Origin: Sclerodactyla briareus
Lineage: Eukaryota > Echinodermata > Holothuroidea > Dendrochirotida > Sclerodactylidae
DNA length: 64,000 nucleotides
Assembly (NCBI GenBank): GCA_026419785.1
Contig: JAODTK010004320.1
Location: 124,001 to 188,000, forward strand
Direction of reading: 5' to 3'
Numbering within the stretch: the first letter of the stretch is position 1; each line of letters opens with the position of its first letter. Positions 56,546 to 64,000 of this stretch are shown here, in pieces. Made by a program: the position numbers and the translations under genes. The notes under the pieces are model-generated. The model made no database searches, was not told where the DNA came from, and saw only the letters and a list, made by a program, of their open reading frames with translations.

Positions 56546-58340
56546 GGTAAATGAGGATCACCCATTCCCTAACTTGAAATTTACATGGGACTTTAGATAG
56601 GTCATATAAATCAATTTGAAGGAAATGAGAGGTGTTATCGGAACTTATGTCATAATTAGCACGCAGCAAGATTCTAATTTAGAGGAAACCTCGGCAGGTA
56701 TATTACTGTGCAACAGTTTTTAAAGATTCATTTTTTTTTTAACATCAAGGTGCTGGGAATAGCATCAAAAAGCTCAATTTGGCATGGGAGATTATCCCTA
56801 AATTATTAATTCGGCCACATTTTCCTTCATTTCAATCATCGTAATAGTTATGTGGTTTCAATAGTATCTATCATTTAGAAAGAGAAATTCGTGTACCTCT
56901 CATATCAATCGAGTGACCTTTTCTTCCGAAAATATCAGGACATTCGGCTAATTCAATTGAACTGCCAAGGTTACACCGATACCCATGTTTCCACATTTCC
57001 TCACCGTAACATAAGTGTTCGTTTCTATTTTACTGTGCGGGTGATCGCTCCACAAGTTATCATGTCTCTCTTCCCATTCGCTTCGTTTCGTCCGTTCCGT
57101 TTACGTTTCACATCATAACTTCTCTAAACCCGACATGGGATCAGTTGAAACTTGATGGGTGGATGAGGCATGTCACGGCTAGGGCTGAGTTACTTTTGTT
57201 CGCATAGTGTGATTAGAGGTTTTAATAAAATCCCATTAATTACCCCAATTAGTCCCCACACAGCTGATGCTAGTCCCATTGAGTTCCTCTGTGCCTCTTA
57301 CTTACTATTACTTCCTGTGCATTACGCCCTTTGCTGCAGAAGGCTAGGCAGCAGCTAGAAGGAGGCTGTTTATTTCATATGTCAGCACTGAGGTGGAATG
57401 AATATATGGCAAATGGGACGTCAGGCAAGTCTTGTTGAAAATTCTGTCACCAACCTTCTTAATAATTTAGTGCTGCTGGAACTACATCCTTATGAATGAT
57501 TTGAGGCAATGGGAGACTCACAAGTTGGTTCCAATTTTGGTTTCCACTGTTCCTGCACAAAGGACTAGCATGATTGTGATGGGTACACATAAAGTTGTCT
57601 GGGTACATGAAATCAAATAGTGCCTAGATGAGTTGTGCTGGGTCATATAAGTTTGCGGGCAACATAGAGCAAATATTAAGCCAATGTGTAGACATGTTCA
57701 CAGTCATTCCCCGGTTATGACCGTAAGGGTCAGTTAAATATGTATGAATACACAATGAATGGTGGAATAGTTAAAACTCAGTGTTTTGCCAGAGGAATCT
57801 TGCCCGTCCTGCATAGCTACCAAAGGACTTTTCGCCTTGCGCTTGTTTTACTAGAAGTAATTTTTTTTCCAGTGATCCTGCCATGCTAGCGATACCGCGA
57901 AACCCTGCAGCTGTCTTGTACATGCTCTGGCCACCTATTTGGCGCTCTGCTTATATTAAATTGCTATCGCCCCCCCCCCCCCTTCCTTCATGATGGTTAC
58001 CCTTCAACCCTGTACCAGCGTGTTTTGTAAGTACGTTTTATAAATGCCCATAATTGCCATTTTTTCCGGTGAACTCATTCCAAACTTTGCGAGTGCACTC
58101 AGCACAGGGGCCTTCCTTGTGGCGCTTTGCTTGAATATAGTCGCGCGGGCATTCATTTTCAATATTGTTGATGCTTATTTCTCAAATATTTCAAAAACTG
58201 AATGGAACTTTGAACCCTACTCCTCAGATGCGTGGATCCTATCTTTCCGAATACAACCCTACTCCGTGAGTCCCATAAACCCCCCCCCCCCCCAACCCCA
58301 ACACCCCCCCCCCTGCCCCTCTCCTCCCATACACTCAAAC
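56546..58340. repeat. 1.8 kb tandem repeat, unit B
   Basis: Second unit, collinear with A, with frequent small indels. C-runs at 57971-57982 and 58281-58293 correspond to those at 56184-56197 and 56489-56510 in A. Confidence 0.9.
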
Positions 58341-59115
58341 AGGTGACCAAAATGTAAAATGAGGATCACACCATTTCCTAACTTGAAATTTACATTGGGA
58401 CTCTCATGAATCAATTTGAAGGAAATGAGAGGACGAATTTTCGAAACTTTTTCATAATTAAACAAACAATTTCTAATTTGGGCGAAACCTCCATTATTAA
58501 TGTTGCTACAGTATATGAAATTATATATTTAGAATGTGCAAAGTTCCATTTTTCAACATTAAGGGGGCTTTGATAGCAAGGAAAGACTAAACATTGGCAA
58601 TAGGAGATCATCTCCATTTATGAATCAGGCACATCATTTCTTTCAGGGCACTTATTGTTGAATTATGGTTTCCATAGTACCGTATCGATCATTAGAAAGA
58701 GATATATATCAATCGATGTGAAACCCTTACGAAAAATAGGTCATTGAATGCCATTTTACCCCCATACCATTGTTTCCATCTTCCGTCAATGGAGTGTTCT
58801 TTTATATTTTCACTCGAAAAGTATTATTTCCAGTGATCTTGCCATGACAGCGGTACAGGAAACCATGCAGTTTCTTCCTTGCGACGGGTATGCCGCCGGC
58901 ATGTGGGCTTTTGCTATATTAAATAACCCCGCTCCTATGGAATATCATGGAAACAAGCATGCGGCGCGTGGTATTTTTTCTCTATAGAAACATTGAACCG
59001 AACAACTTAGGCAAGCCTACCCCCTACCCCCCCCCCTCTGGATTCTACCTTTCCGAGTACAACCTCAGTGAGTCCCAAACCCCCCCCTCCTCACCTAATG
59101 CCTAAAACATGGTGA
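58341..59115. repeat. 1.8 kb tandem repeat, unit C, internally deleted
   Basis: Third unit. It matches the start of A/B to about 58805, then jumps to the part equivalent to 57850 onwards (AGTGATC-TGCCATG), and ends GGATTCTACCTTTCCGAGTA, C-run, ACATGGTGACAGGA. More diverged than A from B. Confidence 0.8.
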
Positions 59116-59770
59116 CAGGACTACGGTTACAGTTAAGCAACACCCCCCCCCCTCCCCCTTCTCAACAAATGATCCTAATTTTGGCCCTTGACCTAAGTGG
59201 GGTGTTGCGATTGCGTAATTATTGGTGACCACTATAGTAACTCCTGTAGATAAAGTTTTGGGTAATTTTCTATACCTGGGTCTCCAGATAATGCGCAGAC
59301 GCGATGGAATCAGAAAAACTTGTGGACAGGTACATGTATTCGCCTTCCTTCCCGCATCCACCCGGTTGGCGGACGCATGGGCGGTTGGTGGCGCTGCTCG
59401 AAAACATTCGGCTCTGTAAATGGTCAGATGTAGCAGTTTCGGGTACATGCTTGATGCAGTAACGGTAGCCCCGTGGGTCGCCGGTATATATTCACAATGA
59501 AAGCCAACAAGTCGACTTCTGGTCGGCGGGGGGGGGGGGGTGGCGTTTGAACGACGCCTGACCGAGTCATGCCTAAGGAGCTAAAAAAAAGAAATCATCA
59601 GCGACCCACGTGTGGCCGAAGCGAGCCCAGGAAGATGCGATCAGGCATGATCCAGAATGAGAATCATGAGATGTTAGATTTGAGGTTCGAAACGTAATCA
59701 TGACCTATTCGAAAATTGCCTCCCGTCTTTGAGTTATTCGAAACGAAATACCGGGCAACCAGCATAACTC
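59115..59770. other. No gene recognised
   Basis: C-run at 59142-59157, G-run at 59527-59540. Short frames only. Confidence 0.4.
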
Positions 59771-59776
59771 CGGCAT

Positions 59777-59999
59777 TATATATATATATAGATATATATA
59801 TATATATATATATAGATATATATAATAATAGATAGATATATATATATTATATATATATATAGATATTAATATTATATATATATATATCTATATATATATA
59901 GATATATCTATATTATATATATATATAGATATATAGATTATAGATAGATATATATATATATATTCTATATATATTATATATATATAGATATTATATATA

Positions 60000-60015
<16 letters not shown>
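59777..60015. repeat. TA/GATA-type repeat
   Basis: Imperfect (TA)n with GATA and TCTA interruptions, nearly 240 bases, self-complementary but without unique arms. Confidence 0.95.
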
Positions 60016-60039
<24 letters not shown>

Positions 60040-60053
60040 CTTCTTTTTTTTTT
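60016..60053. repeat. T-run
   Basis: Long T homopolymer with two C interruptions; could be the A-tail of a minus-strand retrocopy, but no body was identified. Confidence 0.9.
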
Positions 60054-61080
60054 CGTTTCCGCCGTGGCAATTATTTTAAACGAAATATGTTATACCGAAC
60101 AAAATCAACAGAACCCAGTAATTACTGTGAAACACGGTTTCTTTCTATCCAGAGGAATGAATTTGTAGCCAATTTACTTCGTACATGATTCCACATTTCA
60201 ACTTTAAGCGTATTGTTCTATCTCCCTCCTATGAATGTACTTAGTAGGAGGTAAATCAGGGATTTTAACACTTAATGGCCTATATGGCCCCTCCAATAAC
60301 CTTTGACATTGACCTCCACCAAGTCAGAACTGTCCCATGGGTCAATTACCTGGGCGACAAAATCTGTCACAGAATCAGTGGCGTGACCAGACTTTTCGGC
60401 TTTTCGTCCTGGGGGCGGGGGCACAGGGGAACACACATTCTCTAGGGGGCACCAGATACTATCTGAGCGGAGCGCCATCCAGGGTTGTCGCGAATCGCAA
60501 TTCTGGTCGTTCAATCCCCCAGGTGTCCGGAAATGGCCTTTCCCTGGCCTTTTAGGCTGTTTGTACCAAGTTTCAAACATGGGCCCCCCATTTACGATCA
60601 CATAATTCGTAAATCGGTGGAATTTGACATTTTGTCGGAATCCCATCCCCCGGTCCTATCGTTGCGTTGGCCTCGGCTTTTCACTTTTGGCCAGAAGGTT
60701 CAACAATTACGCTTCCTTACCATCGTTCACAAGGTGTGCGGCTCCGCGCCGCAACATTTTTTTTTCTTTTCCGTATTTCCCATGGCACATCTGAAGAAAT
60801 CGATGGGATCGGCCTCAGCATAATTTAGGAATTTGTCCATTTTAGCTCTACTGTCACAACCATAATAAAAACTTAATGCCATAAGAGCAGGGACTCCGAG
60901 TAGTAGTTCCCTGGAGAAAATATAAAGCTCCATGGATAAAACACAACTCAGTTGAAAATAGCAGTCTGACAGCCTATGCTCTAGCAGTTGAAAATTGCGT
61001 GTGGTTGAGAGAAGAAGACACGGACAATTAACCCAGGTCTATACCAAGTGGAAGTCTATAACTGACTACAGAATTTTTTT
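60054..61080. other. Transposon-like fragment, no gene
   Basis: CAGTGGCGTGACCAGACTTTT at about 60376 is a typical start of an invertebrate DNA transposon (CAGTGGCGT end). It is followed by G-rich sequence (60410-60425) and GAGCGGAGCGCC. The far end was not identified. Open frames of 112-124 codons here lack domains. Confidence 0.4.
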
Positions 61081-61094
61081 CGAAAAATCACAAA

Positions 61095-61200
61095 CTCATT
61101 TGGGGGGTGGGGTGCACACTCGGGGGGCCACAAGGTTCCCGAGCGGGCACGTGCCCCCTCTGCCCCCCCCCCCCTGGGGCGACGCCACCGCACAGAGCTG
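61095..61200. mobile_element. GC-rich transposon end, related to the 14-15 kb elements
   Basis: GGGGGGCCACAAGGTTCCCG, GGGCACGTGCCCCCTCTGCC, C-run and GGGGCGACGCCACC parallel the GGGGGCATGGCCCCCCTGCC, C-run, GGCGCCACC right end of the hAT-like elements at 14.2 and 15.2 kb. Only this end is seen. Confidence 0.4.
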
Positions 61201-61240
61201 TCCGGGGGCCAAAATGGCAATTGTTTTTGCACACTGGAAT

Positions 61241-61310
61241 AGATGATAGATATATAGATAGAAATAGAATAAAGAAAAATAGATCGATAGACGATAGATA
61301 GATAGATAAT

Positions 61311-61346
<36 letters not shown>

Positions 61347-61347
61347 T
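61241..61347. repeat. (GATA)n microsatellite
   Basis: Interrupted then clean GATA tetramers, at least twelve in a row near the end. Confidence 0.95.
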
Positions 61348-61419
61348 GACGGCCCACAGTCAAACGCACGCACACACCCCGCAACACCCAACCACACAAA
61401 CACAACACGCACACGCGCG

Positions 61420-63320
61420 CCAAATGACACTTTGCGGTGCACTCCATTCCAGGACGCAAGCCCGGGCCACCACCCGTGGAACCAATGATCAGGTTACCAC
61501 CCTCAGTGAATGTTCTTAAACCAGTCACAGACGTTTTATCATGACCGAAATTAGCATTCCTCTTTAAACAGCTGTAATATCACCACCCCTCAACAAATCC
61601 AGGGGCCAGGTGAAACAACAGATGTCCTAGATCCTGTTTCCTCCTTTCTTCACGAGAAATAGTTAACACAGCTGCCAAGTGGACCAAGTCCATTTCAGGG
61701 AAGTGGAGTCAATGCGCACTCTCCCGGAAGAGGTCGGCCTCACTAACCTAACGTGCGATGGGATAAATAAAATGTCAGCGCCTCATTCGCGTCTTTTTTT
61801 CAAGGAATTGCTTTGGTTTTTCTAGATGAACAGGAAGTAATCTCCAATCATTGTTGAAAAGCTTTTTGATGGCTGGCACTAATGGGCTTTCGTATGAGTT
61901 CAATGCAAACATACAAGTGTGGGTTGGCAAAGCAGTTTGTTAAGAGGCAACTGTTGCTACTGGTGTGAAAGCGAACGGCGACGTTTTAATGACGTCACGT
62001 GGGAATTCGTCATAATGGCAAAATAATACCCATACGATATATCGCCACACGATATGTCAATTGTGTGAACTTGTCCCGAATATCCTGCGAGCACCAACGA
62101 GTTCTATTCCTTCTCCGGTCCTCCGTGACGGGTCATTAAAAACTACACTGTTTTAAATCGTCCGGAGCAGTTTTGTTATTCGTCATCAGTGTTGCGAAAC
62201 GACACTGCCTCTAATGTAAGGTCTAGCATTCTTGGGTGGGGGGGGGGGTGGGAGGACCCTATACATGGCGGATCAGTTCAATGTGTTTATTGCCCCATCA
62301 AGTAAAATGAAAAGGAAGAACGAGAAGAATCGCCAGGGCATTGCTCAAGAGACAATATACTGCAGCCGCTAGTGCGATGTGCTTTGAGATGCAGGATGCT
62401 CATACTGCTGCCCCTGAGGCGGGGTCAACTCAAAATTAATCGGAATCATGCTTTTTACAGTTACTAAGGATCTACAAAAACAAACACGATTTCAAACTGA
62501 TTCGTTCTAGACTATACTTCAACCCGAATCATTCACAATCGGTGTGACAGATATGCAGGAATTAACATGTGTTGCGGTTCAAAAGACACACACAGGACCT
62601 AAACTTGGATGAATAAGAATATGTTGAAAGCGCGAATGAGTGTTTTTTGCGTCCACAAAATTTAACCTGACTACCATTCGTTCTGTGTGGAGTTCGTTTT
62701 AGGCTTGGGGCGTCAAATGATGTGTTTGGGTACCAAGTGAAGGAGAGACGATGACACATCCTTTGAGTAATCCTCCGCCGTTTGGTCGCTTGGTGTAAGA
62801 TGGAGGAGGCTCGTGTAAACACAGTCCCTGAAACCAGGCGGAGAAAGATATTGGTACTTACACGGCATCATCCATAGGCGCGAATTGGAACATACTTTTT
62901 TGGGCTGTGGCACATCACCCACCCCTAGAACTAGCCCCAATCGTACATATTTTTATGTAACTTGTTTTAAAATTTTCAACCAGGGAGAGACATTTTCAAC
63001 GAACAAGAATGAACACTGTACGCCATAAACAGGACGTTTTACGTAAATACTGTATTTGATTGACCCTTTAGTACACGCAGCAATCAATTGCAATTAACCT
63101 TTGCCCTCTGTATCACGGATATGATTGGGACAGGGAACGTATTGGTAGCTCAAATCGAAGAATGTGAGCTAGTCAAGGGGCGGATCTATACTTCTGGAGC
63201 GGGCGTGTGATGACTTTCTGGAAATCTTTTAGGACATGGTAATTTGGTACAACGTAGATGATGTACCGAGCTTGTACTCCATGCAGGTTGGACAATATGG
63301 TGTAGACGCTCCCCTACCGT
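61420..63320. other. Intergenic, no gene recognised
   Basis: G-run at 62236-62250. Frames at 62562-62822 and 62713-62940 (minus) overlap in different phases and have no domain. GGGGCGGATCTATA at 63179 resembles the start of the 1.3 kb MITE-like repeat. Confidence 0.4.
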
Positions 63321-63324
63321 TTCT

Positions 63325-63930
63325 GGGATCGTTCAAGGTCACCTAAGGTCAACAGAGGTCGCGAGTTGAGAACCTTCTAAACACGATACTTGTGTAACCC
63401 AAAAATGGGATGGCTCATACCTAGCATAGTGGATCATATGACCAACATGGAATTGGATGTTCCTAACGTTTTGAGATCCGTTTGAGGTCACAGTTAACGT
63501 CACCCCTGAAAGCTTGCTAACACGATACCTGTGCAACAACGGATTGCAGAAGACTTGACTTTTATTCGCATGTTTGATTCCCATATAGGTAGAGTATCTC
63601 TGTTGTTTTTCGGATCCGGAGTCAGTTTTCCGAGGTCTCCTAGGTCGAAGTCTTAAAACCTCATTACATCTGTTGCAACAAACAATATACGGAGGGCTCA
63701 TCCTGGTATGTGGTTGGTCATACGGAGTGAGTGAATCCCCTTAGTTTTAGCCGGGGCATTGTCCCCTGATGGTCAAGCAAAAAGTGTAGCGTTCGAAGGA
63801 AGTTGAGGATTCATACTTGTGATGTAGGTTGACTAGTGGCTGATCCTATTAATGTCCGAGAAATCGTATCACTTGAGGTCAACGGTCAAATTTGAATCTG
63901 CTAGTATGCCACAGCCTGGCAGAGGGTGTT
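63325..63930. repeat. GGTCA-rich degenerate tandem array
   Basis: Units of roughly 150-180 bases recur with GAGGTCA---GGTCA, AACCTT-TAAACACGATAC-TGTG, then CTCATAC-T-G-ATGTGG. Starts fall near 63335, 63480, 63625 and 63860. It probably runs on beyond the window. Confidence 0.65.
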
Positions 63931-64000
63931 TTGCCTCACACAAAATGTGAGACAATATTTTATACTTTGGAATAATCACACAACTACTTGGACAAGGCAC

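Noticed and set aside
59888-60070. Lys-rich then Tyr/Ile frame on the minus strand
   Set aside because: Translation of a T-run and TA repeat.

Overview
The window is animal nuclear DNA. It has no operons, no bacterial-type gene density, short exons with GT/AG borders, tRNA-derived SINEs, non-LTR retrotransposons, many microsatellites and long G or C runs. The repeat mix and an epithelial CLCA-family gene fit a marine invertebrate deuterostome, possibly an echinoderm. That assignment is inference, because no single marker proves it. Most long open frames are chance frames in repeats.

Layout. 0-5.4 kb: MITE-like repeats, a roughly 250 bp near-perfect palindrome with a TA core at 2.16-2.41 kb, a broken LINE endonuclease on the minus strand (2.4-3.3 kb) and simple repeats. 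5.5-9.3 kb: one long, dead Jockey/I-like non-LTR retrotransposon on the plus strand, in which ORF1 zinc knuckles, endonuclease, reverse transcriptase and C-terminal region can still be followed in order. 12.8-16.1 kb and 21.9-25.6 kb: two paralogous copies of one segment, each with a minus-strand exon that looks like a signal-peptide exon. The first copy is internally tandemly duplicated and carries a DNA-transposon insertion that the second copy lacks. 16.4-18.8 kb: two SINE-like elements and a 1.4 kb Harbinger-like element. 27.5-30.3 kb: a satellite with GC palindromes and two minisatellite structures.

The one recognisable host gene is on the minus strand between about 54.8 and 33.1 kb. It is a CLCA-type calcium-activated chloride channel regulator homologue. 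From 5' to 3' I see a WGLFDEF-type exon of the N-terminal metalloprotease-like domain (54.0 kb), beta-sandwich exons (43.1, 40.5, 39.0 and 38.5 kb), fibronectin-III exons (34.3 and 34.0 kb), and a terminal exon with a second FnIII-like end, a membrane-segment candidate and a stop (33.1-33.6 kb). Reading phases match across five successive proposed junctions (43.1 to 34.0 kb). The VWA exons were not found, and several exons contain frameshifts.

The CLCA locus is interrupted by large tandem duplications (2.9 kb x2 at 42.0-47.8 kb; about 1.8 kb x3 at 54.8-59.1 kb). In the first of these, part of the copy is full of small indels and the rest is nearly identical. This pattern, and the frameshifts, suggest uncorrected long-read sequence or collapsed/duplicated haplotypes as much as biology. 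59.1-64 kb holds TA, T and GATA repeats, transposon ends and a degenerate GGTCA-rich tandem array. I found no rRNA, tRNA gene, CRISPR array or bacterial-type feature.
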